Positions 36,568-45,301 of a stretch of DNA of 64,000 nt are shown here, piece after piece (within the stretch, counting starts at the first letter, position 1; each line of letters begins with the position of its first letter). The stretch spans positions 9,035-73,034 of the forward strand of contig CAKOXP010000007.1 of the NCBI GenBank assembly GCA_934130175.1, written 5' to 3'. Origin of the DNA: an uncultured Bacilli bacterium. Lineage in GTDB: Bacteria > Bacillota_I > Bacilli_A > RF39 > UBA660. The position numbers were made by a program, and so were the translations under genes. The notes under the pieces were generated by a model that made no database searches, was not told the origin of the DNA, and saw only the letters and a list, made by a program, of their open reading frames with translations.

Positions 36568-36831
36568 CTACTTATTTGTATTTAGGTAATAATCTCTCTC
36601 AGAAATTGATTTAGAGATATTTTCCAAATCATCTAGATTATTATCTTCTGTTAATATGTCTTCAACTAGAAAAATTATATCTTTCAAACTAGTACAATTT
36701 AAATAATTAATCTTGTATTTTTCTAAAACACTAATTTCATAATTAGTAAGAAAAAGACCATTACTACACTCTTTAAAACTGTTCTTAGTAAAATCAATTT
36801 CACTTATAATTTTATCTATATCAAATTCCAT
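36568..36831 (-). CDS. hypothetical 87-residue acidic protein
   Basis: A small soluble protein, acidic (many Asp, Glu), predicted mostly helical: DIDKIISEIDFTKNSF, LTNYEISVLEKYKIN and SLKDIIFLVEDIL. The middle reads like a short helix-turn segment but no HTH is convincing. The gene has a good promoter (36864-36892) and GAAGGA ribosome site, and is probably the first gene of the unit with the alarmone synthetase and the GGDEF protein. Function unknown. Confidence 0.6.
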   Translation of the reverse strand: MEFDIDKIISEIDFTKNSFKECSNGLFLTNYEISVLEKYKINYLNCTSLKDIIFLVEDILTEDNNLDDLENISKSISERDYYLNTNK

Positions 36832-36863
36832 ATTATTATATCCTTCTTTCTCAAGGTTTCTTC

Positions 36864-36892
36864 ATTCTAGCATAATTTAGTTAATAAGTCAA
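36864..36892 (-). promoter_or_regulatory. promoter of the alarmone synthetase unit
   Basis: On the minus strand TTGACT (36887-36892), 17 bases, TAGAAT (36864-36869). It immediately adjoins the divergent promoter of the GH5 gene. Confidence 0.65.
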
Positions 36893-36920
36893 TTACAACT
36901 AGCCTAATCTATGTTAAAAT
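36893..36920 (+). promoter_or_regulatory. promoter of the GH5 lipoprotein gene
   Basis: TTACAA (36893-36898), 16 bases, TAAAAT (36915-36920), followed by GGAG and the ATG at 36940. Its -35 directly touches the -35 of the divergent promoter. Confidence 0.5.
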
Positions 36921-36939
36921 TAATATAGGAGATGAATTT

Positions 36940-37980
36940 ATGAAAAAATTATTATTAATACTTTGTTTTATATCTTTATTTATAACTGGTTGTATAGCTT
37001 CTAATCCAACAGAAGATGAAAATAATGGGAATATTAAAAATGATAGTAAAAAAAATAATACTAGTTCCGAAAAAAATAGTTATGTTAGTTATAATGGAAA
37101 ATTAAAAGTTGATGGAGTTGATTTAGTAAATCAATATAATGAAAAGATTATTCTAAAAGGAATGTCTTCCCATGGACTACAATGGTATAAAGACTTTATT
37201 AACGAGGCTAATTTAAAAATATTAAAAGATGAATGGAAAAGTAATGTCTTTAGAATAGCAATGTATACTGATGAGGGTGGTTACATTTCTAATAAGGATT
37301 TATTAAACACTTTAGAAGAAAAAGTCGATTTAGTAATTAAACAAGATATGTATGTTATTATTGATTGGCATATTCTAAATGATAATAATCCCATGACTCA
37401 CAAAGATGATGCTAAAGATTTTTTTGACAAAGTAAGTAAAAAATATAAAGATAGTCCTAATGTAATTTATGAAATATGTAATGAACCTAATGGTAGTACA
37501 AACTGGAATAATGATATTAAACCTTATGCTGATGAGGTTATCAAAGTAATTAGAAATAATAGTAAATCATCGGTAATAATTGTTGGAACACCTACTTGGT
37601 CTCAAGATATACTAGATCCTATAAATAATAAAATAGATGATAAGAATGTTATGTATGCCCTACACTTTTATGCTGGAACTCATAAAGAATGGTTAAGAGA
37701 AAGAATTACTAAAGCAAGAGATGATGGTCTTCCTATCTTTGTTAGTGAATGGGGTACAACTAACGCTGATGGTAGTGGTGATGTCGCAACAGATGAAGCT
37801 GTTAAATGGGTTAAGTTTATGAATGAAAATAATATTAGTTATATTAATTGGTCTTTATCTGATAAAGCTGAAACATCAGCTATTTTAAAACCAGGAACAA
37901 ATAAGAATGGTTTTACAGATAATGATTTAACTGAAAGTGGTAAATTTGTTAAAAAAGTTATAAAAGGAGAAATATCATGA
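36940..37980 (+). CDS. GH5 family glycoside hydrolase, lipoprotein
   Basis: A 346-residue exported enzyme. Residues 1-18 are a lipoprotein signal with lipobox ITGC (Cys18), then an Asn/Ser-rich linker to about 52. The catalytic domain follows: KGMSSHGLQWY, VFRIAMY, VIIDWHIL, YEICNEPNG with the acid/base Glu, ALHFYAGTHKEWL, and the nucleophile in FVSEWGTT. This is the pattern of GH5 subfamily 2 endoglucanases acting on beta-1,4-glucans; the true substrate may differ. No binding module is present. It ends in TGA overlapping the start of the next gene as ATGA, a rare stop here, and an in-frame TAG follows at once. Confidence 0.9.
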   Translation: MKKLLLILCFISLFITGCIASNPTEDENNGNIKNDSKKNNTSSEKNSYVSYNGKLKVDGVDLVNQYNEKIILKGMSSHGLQWYKDFINEANLKILKDEWKSNVFRIAMYTDEGGYISNKDLLNTLEEKVDLVIKQDMYVIIDWHILNDNNPMTHKDDAKDFFDKVSKKYKDSPNVIYEICNEPNGSTNWNNDIKPYADEVIKVIRNNSKSSVIIVGTPTWSQDILDPINNKIDDKNVMYALHFYAGTHKEWLRERITKARDDGLPIFVSEWGTTNADGSGDVATDEAVKWVKFMNENNISYINWSLSDKAETSAILKPGTNKNGFTDNDLTESGKFVKKVIKGEIS

Positions 37981-38927
37981 TAGAAAACTTAAAAAAGATT
38001 GAACTTCATCTACATTTAGATGGTTCAGTTAGGGTTAGTACTATAGAAGAATTATTAGGTAAAGACAATTTGGAAAAAGAATTAGTTGTAGATGAAAATA
38101 GTAAAAGTTTAACTGATTATTTGAAAAAATTTGATTTACCAATTAAAGTAATGCAGAATAGAGAAAATTTAATCAGAATAAGTAAGGAATTATGTGAAGA
38201 CTTAATTAAAGACAATGTCATTTATGCAGAAATAAGATTTGCCCCTAACTTTCATACTAAAGAAGGATTAAATCTAGATGAAGTTGTATCTTCTGTACTT
38301 TTAGGATTAGATAATAAAAATATTAAGACTAATTTAATTTTATGTATGATGCGTGGTGATAGTTATGAAAATAACAAAAATATCATTGATTTAGCAATTA
38401 AATATCAAAATAAAGGTGTTTGTGGAATTGATTTAGCAGGAGATGAATCAAGATTTCCTACTTACTTATATAAAGATTTATTTAGCTATGCTTTAGAAAA
38501 TGATTTAAATATTACAATCCATGCCGGGGAAGCAGGTACCTCAAAAGAAGTAAAGGACGCAATAAGTTATGGTGCTAAAAGAATTGGACATGGTATAAAA
38601 ATAATTAATGATGAAGAAGCCATAAAGTTAGTAAAAGAAAAACAAATTCCGTTAGAAATCTGTCCAACTAGTAATGTTCAGACTTGTAATGTTGATAGTA
38701 TTATAAACCATCCAATAAAAAAATTATTTGATGAAGATATCTTATTAACTATAAATACAGATAATAGAACTGTATCCAATACTAGTCTAAATAAGGAGTA
38801 TAAATTACTAGAAAAATATTTTAATTTTACTAAAGAAGATTTTATTAAGACAAATTTAATTGCGATAGACAAATCTTTTTTACCAGATGATGAAAAACAA
38901 GAATTAAAGAAAATACTAATTAGTTAA
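37977..38927 (+). CDS. add: adenosine deaminase family protein
   Basis: A 316-residue metal-dependent deaminase. KIELHLHLDGSVR gives the first two metal His, YAEIRFAPNFH the substrate pocket, GIDLAGDE and ITIHAGEAGTSKEV the metal His and catalytic Glu region, KRIGHG, CPTSNVQT and TINTDN the terminal metal Asp. It hydrolyses adenosine or a related purine to the inosine form. It is shorter than the usual 330-350 residues but all motifs are present. Its start overlaps the GH5 stop, so a secreted glucanase and a cytosolic purine enzyme are translationally coupled, an odd pair. Confidence 0.9.
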   Translation: MIENLKKIELHLHLDGSVRVSTIEELLGKDNLEKELVVDENSKSLTDYLKKFDLPIKVMQNRENLIRISKELCEDLIKDNVIYAEIRFAPNFHTKEGLNLDEVVSSVLLGLDNKNIKTNLILCMMRGDSYENNKNIIDLAIKYQNKGVCGIDLAGDESRFPTYLYKDLFSYALENDLNITIHAGEAGTSKEVKDAISYGAKRIGHGIKIINDEEAIKLVKEKQIPLEICPTSNVQTCNVDSIINHPIKKLFDEDILLTINTDNRTVSNTSLNKEYKLLEKYFNFTKEDFIKTNLIAIDKSFLPDDEKQELKKILIS

Positions 38928-38943
38928 GAACTACATGTAGTTC
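38928..38943 (+). terminator. terminator after the adenosine deaminase gene
   Basis: GAACTACATGTAGTTC is a perfect palindrome followed by seven Ts, directly after the stop codon. Confidence 0.8.
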
Positions 38944-38979
38944 TTTTTTTATGAATAAAATTTTTGATACAACAAAAAA

Positions 38980-39009
38980 AATCATGAATATTTCTTAATA
39001 TTCATGATT
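38980..39009 (-). terminator. terminator of the TasA-like surface protein gene
   Basis: AATCATGAATATT and AATATTCATGATT form a 13-bp perfect stem with loop TCTT; on the minus strand a run of Ts follows. Confidence 0.8.
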
Positions 39010-39028
39010 TTATAGCACACCTATCACA

Positions 39029-40399
39029 TTAATATGAGATATTTGTTTTTAAAACTTCAATTGCTGGACGAACACCAACTATACTATGATCATTACTATT
39101 ATATGAAATAAAGAAACGACCATTTTGATTTGAATACCAAACAGCAGATGAATGATTTGCACGAGGTGTTTCTAACCAAAGGCCACCAGTTAATATACTA
39201 TCTGATGAATATTTTGTATTTTCCATTAAGAATTGACATTTCTTACTAATCTCTCCTGCACTCGTGCTACCAACAGTAATTTCACAACCAAGATTTACTT
39301 CTTGAGCAGTTAATAGTCTAGCGGCATATCCTTCATAGCTAAAGGTTGTTGGAAGATCTCCTGCAGTTGTTGTATTTCCTCCATTCTCATTTGTTATAGC
39401 TCTTGTTTTATTTATTAAGCTTACGTTTTTCCATTGAGAAATTGTTGGTAATTGTTTAATTGCTGTTACTGGGCCATTATTATTTTTACCACTAGAGTCA
39501 TATGCATATGTAGTTGAATTTGAAGCTACTCCTCCACTTACATTATTATAATATACAAGTACTGCTGTATTTGAGTCTTGCGTTACTCCATTAGTCATAT
39601 CTGATACATAATAAAATCTTTCTGTTTCAGAATCATACACTCCATCTCCGTTGACATCACAGTCAAATGCATCTCCTGTAGTTAAAACCCCTGTTGTTCC
39701 TAAATTTCCGTAGGTTATTGTATCATTTAAGTTATAGCCATCTGAAGTACATGTGCTATTATTACATATTTCTTCATGTAGAACGGATGCTTTTTTACAC
39801 AACATAGGTTTAAGCTGAGTTGCTTCTATACTTATTTGAGCGTTAAAGATTTTTCCCATTACTTCTTCTTCTGTATTATTATCTCCTGCTTTTGAGTCTA
39901 TCCAAATTCTCAAACTATACTTAATAGTTTTTCCTTTTTCAATTGTTCCAGAGTCCAACACTCTATCTGTTAATATTTTTGATTTTGATGCAGTTGATTT
40001 TTCTCCATCTTTTAATAAAATATATCTTACTTTAGAGTCAGCTAGTCTATCCTCATCTGCTATTGTTACTTCTTGATCTTCATCATTTGTATAAGTAGTC
40101 AAATCTTTTAGTGATAAAGTATAACTACTTGTACTACTTTTATTTGTTAATGTAAATGTATATTCTTTTGTTGCCATTCCTTGTTGATAACTTCTTGGTA
40201 TTTCTTTTGTTAGTTTTATTCCTTCACTTGTTGTATCATCTAAAGTTAATTCTAAGTTTCCTGCTGTTATTTTATTAATTATTTTTGATTCTTGAGAAAT
40301 ACTTAACCATGCATATGTTGTTCCTAGTACTACCACTAAGGTTAATACTACTGCTATTACTAAAAGTTTTGCATTGCCTATTTTCTTTGTCTCATTCAT
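39029..40399 (-). CDS. TasA/camelysin-like secreted protein with C-terminal FGE/lectin-like domain
   Basis: A 456-residue exported protein. A signal peptide of about 29 residues (KLLVIAVVLTLVVVLGTTYAW) leads into a TasA/CalY-like domain to about residue 195: TAGNLELTLDD, EYTFTLTNKSSTSSYTL, DSGTIEKGKTIKYSLRIWI. Residues about 200-456 form a second domain with several Cys pairs (CNNSTC, CDVNGDG, CEI...KKC). It ends VWYSNQNGRFFISYN and GVRPAIEVLK, the closing motif of FGE-sulfatase or C-type-lectin-like domains. TasA-like proteins form matrix fibres; the added domain could be a ligand-binding head. Single gene, ribosome site AAAGGAG. No sortase motif. Confidence 0.75.
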   Translation of the reverse strand: MNETKKIGNAKLLVIAVVLTLVVVLGTTYAWLSISQESKIINKITAGNLELTLDDTTSEGIKLTKEIPRSYQQGMATKEYTFTLTNKSSTSSYTLSLKDLTTYTNDEDQEVTIADEDRLADSKVRYILLKDGEKSTASKSKILTDRVLDSGTIEKGKTIKYSLRIWIDSKAGDNNTEEEVMGKIFNAQISIEATQLKPMLCKKASVLHEEICNNSTCTSDGYNLNDTITYGNLGTTGVLTTGDAFDCDVNGDGVYDSETERFYYVSDMTNGVTQDSNTAVLVYYNNVSGGVASNSTTYAYDSSGKNNNGPVTAIKQLPTISQWKNVSLINKTRAITNENGGNTTTAGDLPTTFSYEGYAARLLTAQEVNLGCEITVGSTSAGEISKKCQFLMENTKYSSDSILTGGLWLETPRANHSSAVWYSNQNGRFFISYNSNDHSIVGVRPAIEVLKTNISY

Positions 40400-40519
40400 C
40401 TTATACTCTCCTTTACTATCAATAACACTCTTTTTTTATTGCTAGTCAATTGTTTTTTAGAAAAAAGAACGAAGTAAACATAATTCATTCTTGAAGTTTT
40501 TATTAGATTGTGCTTAGAA

Positions 40520-40546
40520 AAAGTCAAGCAATTTTTGCCTGACTTT
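40520..40546 (-). terminator. terminator upstream of the TasA-like gene region
   Basis: Minus-strand AAAGTCAGGCAA and TTGCTTGACTTT form a 12-bp stem (one G-U) followed by TTTC, some 14 bases after the stop of the 40560 gene. The remaining spacer 40400-40519 holds a TTGACT-containing promoter region for the TasA-like gene and nothing else I can recognise. Confidence 0.75.
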
Positions 40547-40559
40547 GGATTAAATATAA

Positions 40560-41774
40560 TTAATCAATATTATCTAAAACTTCATTAGCCTCGTCTAGTA
40601 AACTACTCAATTCATCTTTCTTAGATTCTTGAGCTGCAATAATACTGTTTTTAGCTTCTAATTCTTTTTCAAGTTCAGAAATTTTTTCATTAAGTTTATT
40701 TGTCTCTTCTATCATTTTTTTCATTACTTCAATAACACTGTCTAAAACTTCATCACTTTCAGGGTTTTCCTTTTCTGCAACACTATCTTCCTTATTATTA
40801 TCAGTATTTGTAATACCATTGGTAATATCAAAATTATTTTCTAAATTAACTTCAGTTTCTGGTTGTTCTTTGTCTTCTTCTGGTTTACTTTCTACATCTT
40901 GTGTATCTGCTAATGGTTTAAACCCATCTAAAATATTTTGACTTATATCTAATTTAAAACTATTATTATCGACATCTATATCTGAAATATTAACTTCTTT
41001 ATCATTATTAGATTCAGAAGTTTCATTATTTTCTATAGTAGGATTACTTTCTAATTCTTTTGATTCTTCATTTACTTCTGTATTAGTTTCAGTTTCTGCT
41101 ATTTCTTGTTTTTCTGCTTGATTTTGATTCATATTTATTTCTGGAGTAGCAATTGACTCTTCTGGAATCTTAAATCCAGATTCTTCTGGAGCTTCTTTTT
41201 TCTCCTTACCATCTAAACCAATAAGAACAGTTTCTTTTGAAATATCATTTGAATGGAAATAGAAGTTTGAATCATTTTTACCAATAAAACTTGAATCTGG
41301 TCCAATTTTATGATTAGCACTATCTAATTTATAAATATTTGCTTCACTATAAGCATCTGAAAATAAAAGTTCTCCTGTAATACCCATTTCAATCATCATT
41401 TTATCAACAATTGTTGTTGAACTATTTTTAAGCATTGCCTTACTAATTTCATCATTTTCATTTTTTAAGGCATTAACTACATCTTCACTTGTTGGAATTG
41501 CATTAACTGCTAAAACAAATTCATCATTAATATTCTTTATCTCTTTTTTATTAAAATCTATTAATGTAGAACCGTCTATGTTAAAAACACCTATACTATC
41601 ACAGTAAACTCCATCATCAATTGCTTTTTTTGGATCTAGTGTTGCAATAACACAACCATTTTTTAGTTCTCCATTTTTTAATACATAATACATCTTTCCA
41701 TCTGCAGGTACTACATAATTAATTTCTACATTTGGATATTCAGCCATTTGGGAAATACCTTTTTTAATTTCCAT
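40560..41774 (-). CDS. acidic modular protein with C-terminal coiled coil
   Basis: About 404 residues from MEIKKGISQMAEYPN; the AGGTGG site favours this ATG over GTG codons upstream. Residues 1-175 are a folded domain of unknown type (INYVVPADGKMYYVLKNG, CVIATLDPKKAIDDG). Residues about 185-330 are Glu/Asn/Thr-rich and disordered. Residues about 335-400 are a coiled coil (MKKMIEETNKLNEKISELEKEL). No signal peptide or membrane segment. A similar acidic-linker design occurs in the proteins at 33823 and 46938, hinting at a shared cytoplasmic assembly style in this organism. Function unknown. Confidence 0.6.
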   Translation of the reverse strand: MEIKKGISQMAEYPNVEINYVVPADGKMYYVLKNGELKNGCVIATLDPKKAIDDGVYCDSIGVFNIDGSTLIDFNKKEIKNINDEFVLAVNAIPTSEDVVNALKNENDEISKAMLKNSSTTIVDKMMIEMGITGELLFSDAYSEANIYKLDSANHKIGPDSSFIGKNDSNFYFHSNDISKETVLIGLDGKEKKEAPEESGFKIPEESIATPEINMNQNQAEKQEIAETETNTEVNEESKELESNPTIENNETSESNNDKEVNISDIDVDNNSFKLDISQNILDGFKPLADTQDVESKPEEDKEQPETEVNLENNFDITNGITNTDNNKEDSVAEKENPESDEVLDSVIEVMKKMIEETNKLNEKISELEKELEAKNSIIAAQESKKDELSSLLDEANEVLDNID

Positions 41775-41843
41775 ATCACACACCACCTATTTTTATTCTA
41801 TCATAAACATGATATCACAAAAATTCAGAAGAAACAACAAAAA

Positions 41844-41867
41844 AAGAATTATTTCGCAATAATTCTT
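41844..41867 (-). terminator. terminator of clpB
   Basis: AAGAATTATT and AATAATTCTT make a 10-bp stem with a four-base loop and a minus-strand T run, directly after the clpB stop codon. Confidence 0.8.
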
Positions 41868-43970
41868 CTATTTTATCAAAAATTCATTATTTTGATAATC
41901 AACCAAAATCGTATCATTTTCTTTTACTTGGTCTGTAATAATCATTTTAGCAAGACTGTTTTCAATAACTTTGCTTACTTCTCTTTTTAATGGTCTAGCT
42001 CCAAAATTAATATCATAACCTTCATCAATTAAAGCTTCTCTTGCTTTATCTGTTAAATTAATATGAATTTTTAAATTAGAAAGTCTTTTTTCTATCTGAC
42101 TTATTATCTTATCAAGTATCTTAGAAATAGCCTCTTTATCTAGTGAATTAAAGACTATTATTTCATCAATCCTATTGATAAATTCTGGTCTAAAATAATT
42201 CTTTAGCTCATCTTTTACTAAATCTTTTTTACCATCTAGAATATGTTCACTTCCAACATTAGATGTCATAATAATAATAGTATTTTTAAAATCTACTGTT
42301 CTACCATTAGAATCAGTAATACGTCCATCATCTAGAATTTGTAATAATAGATTTAACACTTCTGGATGAGCTTTTTCTATTTCATCAAATAAGACTATAC
42401 TATAAGGATTTCTTCTAACTGCTTCTGTAAGTTGTCCACCTTCTTCGTAACCAACATATCCTGGAGGAGAACCAATTAGTCTTGAAACAGAGAATTTTTC
42501 CATATATTCACTCATATCAATCCTAATCATATGCTTTTCATCATCGAAAAGTTCATAAGCAAGGGTTCTAGCGACTTCTGTTTTACCAACACCTGTTGGT
42601 CCTAAGAACATAAATGAACCAATTGGTCTATTAGGATCTTTTATTCCACTTCTACTTTTTAATATAGAAGAAGCAACTAAATTTAAGGCTTCATCTTGAC
42701 CAATTACTCTTTTTTTCATATTATCTTCTAGATTTATTAGTTTTTCTTTTTCACTACTCATTAATTTAGCTAAAGGAATATTAGTCCATTTCGAAATAAC
42801 AGTAGCGATATCATCACTTTCAACAACATCACTTAATAGTTTATTTTTACTTTGACTTCTCTTTTCTTCTAATTTTTTTTCTAAACTTGGAATAGTTCCA
42901 TGTTTTAAGATAGCAGCATTTTCTAAGTCATAGTCATTTTCAGCTTGTTCCAAATCAAATTTTGCTTTTTCTAATTTTTTCTTAATATCTTTTATTTCAC
43001 TATTAAGATTTTTTTCCTCATTCCAACTATCTTTTAAATCTTTTTCTTTAACAGTTAATTCAGAAAGTTCCTTATCAATTTCTTCTCTTCTAGTTTTTGA
43101 TTGTTCATCTTTTTCTTTCTTAATTGCTTCTTTTTCAATTTGTAGTTTCATGATTTTTCTAGTTAATTTATCTAATGATGTTGGAACAGAATCCATTTGA
43201 ACACGGATTGTTGCGCAAGCTTCATCTACTAAATCTATTGCTTTATCTGGTAAATAACGATCAGTTATATATCTATTTGATAATACTGCAGCTGAAATCA
43301 AAGCTTGATCCTTGATTGTAACTCCATGATGAATTTCAAATCTTTGTTTTAATCCCCTTAAAATAGTAATAGTATCTTCAACTGTTGGTTCACTTACCTT
43401 TATCTTTTGGAATCTTCTTTCTAAGGCACTATCTTTTTCAATATACATACGATATTCATTTAGAGTTGTTGCTCCAATTAGGTGAATTTCACCTCTAGCT
43501 AACATTGGTTTTAAAATGTTAGAAACATCCATAGCTCCTTCTGTATTACCAGTACCAACAATAGTGTGAATTTCATCTATAAACATAATAATATTTCCAT
43601 CGCTATTCTTAACTTCTGTTAAGACCTTTTTCAAACGTTCCTCAAACTCACCACGATATTTAGCACCAGCTACAAGAGACGCTAAATCTAGTTCCCACAC
43701 AATTTTATTTTTTAAACTTGATGGGACATCACCTTTACTAATTCTTTGAGCAAGTCCTTCAACAATAGCAGTTTTACCAACACCTGCTTCACCTATTAAT
43801 ACTGGGTTATTTTTTGTTTTTCTAGAAAGTACTCTTGTAATACTTCTAATTTCTTCATCTCTACCTATTACAGGATCTATTTTTCCACTTTTTACATCTT
43901 CTGTGATATTACGACCATATTTTTCTAATACGTTTTCTTCTTCATTTTGATTATTTTGATATCCATACAT
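41868..43970 (-). CDS. clpB: ClpB disaggregase lacking the N-terminal domain
   Basis: A 700-residue double AAA+ chaperone. It begins [21 protein letters not shown] and goes straight into the first ATPase domain ([21 protein letters not shown]; Walker A GEAGVGKT; Walker B MFIDEIHT). A long M-domain coiled coil at about 265-390 identifies ClpB rather than ClpC. The second ATPase follows with [25 protein letters not shown] and the sensor GARPLKR. Full-length ClpB has about 150 more N-terminal residues (substrate-binding N domain); here the gene itself is short. It works with DnaK to rescue aggregates. Promoter and CIRCE element lie upstream, so HrcA control is expected. Confidence 0.95.
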   Translation of the reverse strand: MYGYQNNQNEEENVLEKYGRNITEDVKSGKIDPVIGRDEEIRSITRVLSRKTKNNPVLIGEAGVGKTAIVEGLAQRISKGDVPSSLKNKIVWELDLASLVAGAKYRGEFEERLKKVLTEVKNSDGNIIMFIDEIHTIVGTGNTEGAMDVSNILKPMLARGEIHLIGATTLNEYRMYIEKDSALERRFQKIKVSEPTVEDTITILRGLKQRFEIHHGVTIKDQALISAAVLSNRYITDRYLPDKAIDLVDEACATIRVQMDSVPTSLDKLTRKIMKLQIEKEAIKKEKDEQSKTRREEIDKELSELTVKEKDLKDSWNEEKNLNSEIKDIKKKLEKAKFDLEQAENDYDLENAAILKHGTIPSLEKKLEEKRSQSKNKLLSDVVESDDIATVISKWTNIPLAKLMSSEKEKLINLEDNMKKRVIGQDEALNLVASSILKSRSGIKDPNRPIGSFMFLGPTGVGKTEVARTLAYELFDDEKHMIRIDMSEYMEKFSVSRLIGSPPGYVGYEEGGQLTEAVRRNPYSIVLFDEIEKAHPEVLNLLLQILDDGRITDSNGRTVDFKNTIIIMTSNVGSEHILDGKKDLVKDELKNYFRPEFINRIDEIIVFNSLDKEAISKILDKIISQIEKRLSNLKIHINLTDKAREALIDEGYDINFGARPLKREVSKVIENSLAKMIITDQVKENDTILVDYQNNEFLIK

Positions 43971-43990
43971 ATTATCACCCCTCAGTATTA

Positions 43991-44018
43991 ATTATACTCA
44001 TTTTTTAGCACTTGTCAA
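43991..44018 (-). promoter_or_regulatory. clpB promoter
   Basis: On the minus strand a perfect TTGACA (44013-44018), 16 bases and a perfect TATAAT (43991-43996). The -35 lies inside the CIRCE element, so repressor and polymerase compete directly. Confidence 0.8.
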
Positions 44019-44031
44019 GCAAGAGTGCTAA
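44005..44031. promoter_or_regulatory. CIRCE element (HrcA operator)
   Basis: TTAGCACTT, nine bases, GAGTGCTAA: the CIRCE inverted repeat TTAGCACTC-N9-GAGTGCTAA with one mismatch. HrcA binds it and represses heat-shock genes. It overlaps the clpB -35 and also the stop codon of the LysM gene. Confidence 0.9.
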
Positions 44032-44225
44032 TTATGTTTAAATTTCTCTTCTCCTACTCTTATCTTTAAAGCCTGGTTAGTAAAAATCTGATTATTTTTT
44101 AGTCCATTATCTTTTTTTATTTGGTTAATACTTACTCCATACTTTTTAGAAATAGAAGCCAAACTATCCTTAAAAGATACTATATGTTTAATATATATTG
44201 GCATAATAATAATGTTTTTTTTCAT
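44028..44225 (-). CDS. small LysM-domain protein
   Basis: A 65-residue protein made almost only of one LysM domain: YIKHIVSFKDSLASISKKYGVSINQIKKDNGLKNNQIFTNQ is the typical beta-alpha-alpha-beta repeat, though split motifs are weak at the start. No signal peptide is evident (MKKNIIIMPIYI is only mildly hydrophobic), so it may be cytoplasmic before reaching wall or a spore-like layer. Ribosome site AAGGTGA. Its stop codon lies within the clpB CIRCE element. The SpoVID-like protein at 46938 also ends in LysM. Confidence 0.75.
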   Translation of the reverse strand: MKKNIIIMPIYIKHIVSFKDSLASISKKYGVSINQIKKDNGLKNNQIFTNQALKIRVGEEKFKHN

Positions 44226-44268
44226 AAAAGCATCACCTTAATTAAATATATGAAAATTAATAAAAAAA

Positions 44269-44292
44269 AGATTATACTTTTTTGTATAATCT
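44269..44292 (-). terminator. terminator of the PerR-rubrerythrin operon
   Basis: AGATTATAC, a six-base loop and GTATAATCT, followed on the minus strand by a run of eight Ts. Confidence 0.85.
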
Positions 44293-44294
44293 AA

Positions 44295-44837
44295 TTACAT
44301 ATAATTATCGGCTTTAACTTCCATAAAGCTTTGTGGATGATTACATACAGGACAAACATCATATGCTTCTTCTCCTTCATAAACATAACCACAATTACGA
44401 CATATCCAAATTTTATTACCATCTTTTTTGAATACTCTATCATCCTTGATATTTTGTAATAATCTTAAGTATCTAGCTTCATGTTCTTTTTCAATTTCTC
44501 CAACTTTTTCAAAAAGATCAGCGATTCTATCAAATCCTTCTTCTTTAGCAGTTAAAGCAAATTCTTTATACATTTCAGTCCATTCATAATTTTCTCCAGC
44601 TGCAGCATCTTTTAGATTCTCTTCAGTTGAAGGAATAATTCCTCCATGTAATTCTTTAAACCAAAGTTTAGCATGTTCCTTTTCATTATTAGCTGTTTCT
44701 TCAAAAATTGCAGCTAATTGTTCATATCCATCTTTTTTAGCCTTACTAGCATAATAAGTATATTTATTTCTTGCTTGACTTTCTCCTGCAAATGCAGCCA
44801 TTAAATTAGCTTCTGTCTTACTTCCTTTTAATTCCAT
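44295..44837 (-). CDS. rubrerythrin
   Basis: A 180-residue two-domain peroxide-scavenging protein. The N-terminal four-helix di-iron domain contains [32 protein letters not shown], and [14 protein letters not shown], giving the Glu and His ligands. The C-terminal rubredoxin-like domain has [10 protein letters not shown] and CPVCNHPQ, the four Cys for one iron. It reduces hydrogen peroxide in anaerobes. It follows the PerR-like gene by one base and shares its operator, so induction by peroxide is likely. Confidence 0.95.
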   Translation of the reverse strand: MELKGSKTEANLMAAFAGESQARNKYTYYASKAKKDGYEQLAAIFEETANNEKEHAKLWFKELHGGIIPSTEENLKDAAAGENYEWTEMYKEFALTAKEEGFDRIADLFEKVGEIEKEHEARYLRLLQNIKDDRVFKKDGNKIWICRNCGYVYEGEEAYDVCPVCNHPQSFMEVKADNYM

Positions 44838-44838
44838 A

Positions 44839-45234
44839 TTATTTTACTTCCTTTCCTTCTAAACAATTTTTGCAAATACCATCAAAAACTATCTTTGTTG
44901 AATCAATTTGAATATTATTTTCTTTTTCTAGTCTTTCTTTAAATTTTCTTTCATTAATATCTTCAATATCATAGATTTTCTTACAACATTTGCAATACAA
45001 ATGATAATGATTATGAGTATGACCATCATAATGTTCTTCATCTTTCCCTAAAGATATTTTTAATACTTTTCCTTCTTCAACCAACTTATTAATATTACGG
45101 TATACAGTAGCTTTACCAATCTTAGAATTTTTCTTTTTTAATTTTTCATAAAATTCTGCGATAGTTGGATGTGTATAGTCATTTTCCAATTCCTCTAAAA
45201 TAAGTTTTTTTTGCCAAGTATTTCTCTCTTTCAT
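44839..45234 (-). CDS. perR: Fur-family regulator, PerR-like
   Basis: A 131-residue regulator. A winged helix occupies residues 1-75 ([24 protein letters not shown] is the recognition region). The metal sites match Per[18 protein letters not shown] keeps Asp and both His in the spacing of Bacillus PerR Asp85, His91 and His93. Structural zinc Cys pairs are CKCC and CKNC. PerR senses peroxide by iron-catalysed His oxidation. The operon includes rubrerythrin, supporting PerR over Fur or Zur. The start has AGAGGT at good spacing, and a perfect Fur-type box covers the transcription start. Confidence 0.85.
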   Translation of the reverse strand: MKERNTWQKKLILEELENDYTHPTIAEFYEKLKKKNSKIGKATVYRNINKLVEEGKVLKISLGKDEEHYDGHTHNHYHLYCKCCKKIYDIEDINERKFKERLEKENNIQIDSTKIVFDGICKNCLEGKEVK

Positions 45235-45245
45235 ATTTACCTCTT

Positions 45246-45264
45246 ATTGATAATCATTATCAAT
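45246..45264. promoter_or_regulatory. Fur/PerR box
   Basis: ATTGATAATCATTATCAAT is a perfect 9-1-9 inverted repeat. Its core TGATAATCATTATCA equals the 7-1-7 Fur box of Bacillus rather than the PerR box TTATAATNATTATAA. It covers the expected start of transcription and ends 12 bases before the perR ATG. Confidence 0.85.
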
Positions 45265-45267
45265 AGT

Positions 45268-45296
45268 ATTATAGCATACTTATTTATAAAATACAA
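45268..45296 (-). promoter_or_regulatory. perR-rubrerythrin promoter
   Basis: TTGTAT (45291-45296), 17 bases, TATAAT (45268-45273) on the minus strand, directly in front of the operator. Confidence 0.7.
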
Positions 45297-45301
45297 GTCT
45301 A

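Noticed and set aside
39100..39250. Diversity-generating retroelement variable region in the TasA-like protein
   Set aside because: The C-terminal motif resembles DGR target folds, but no reverse transcriptase, template repeat or accessory gene is present in the window.
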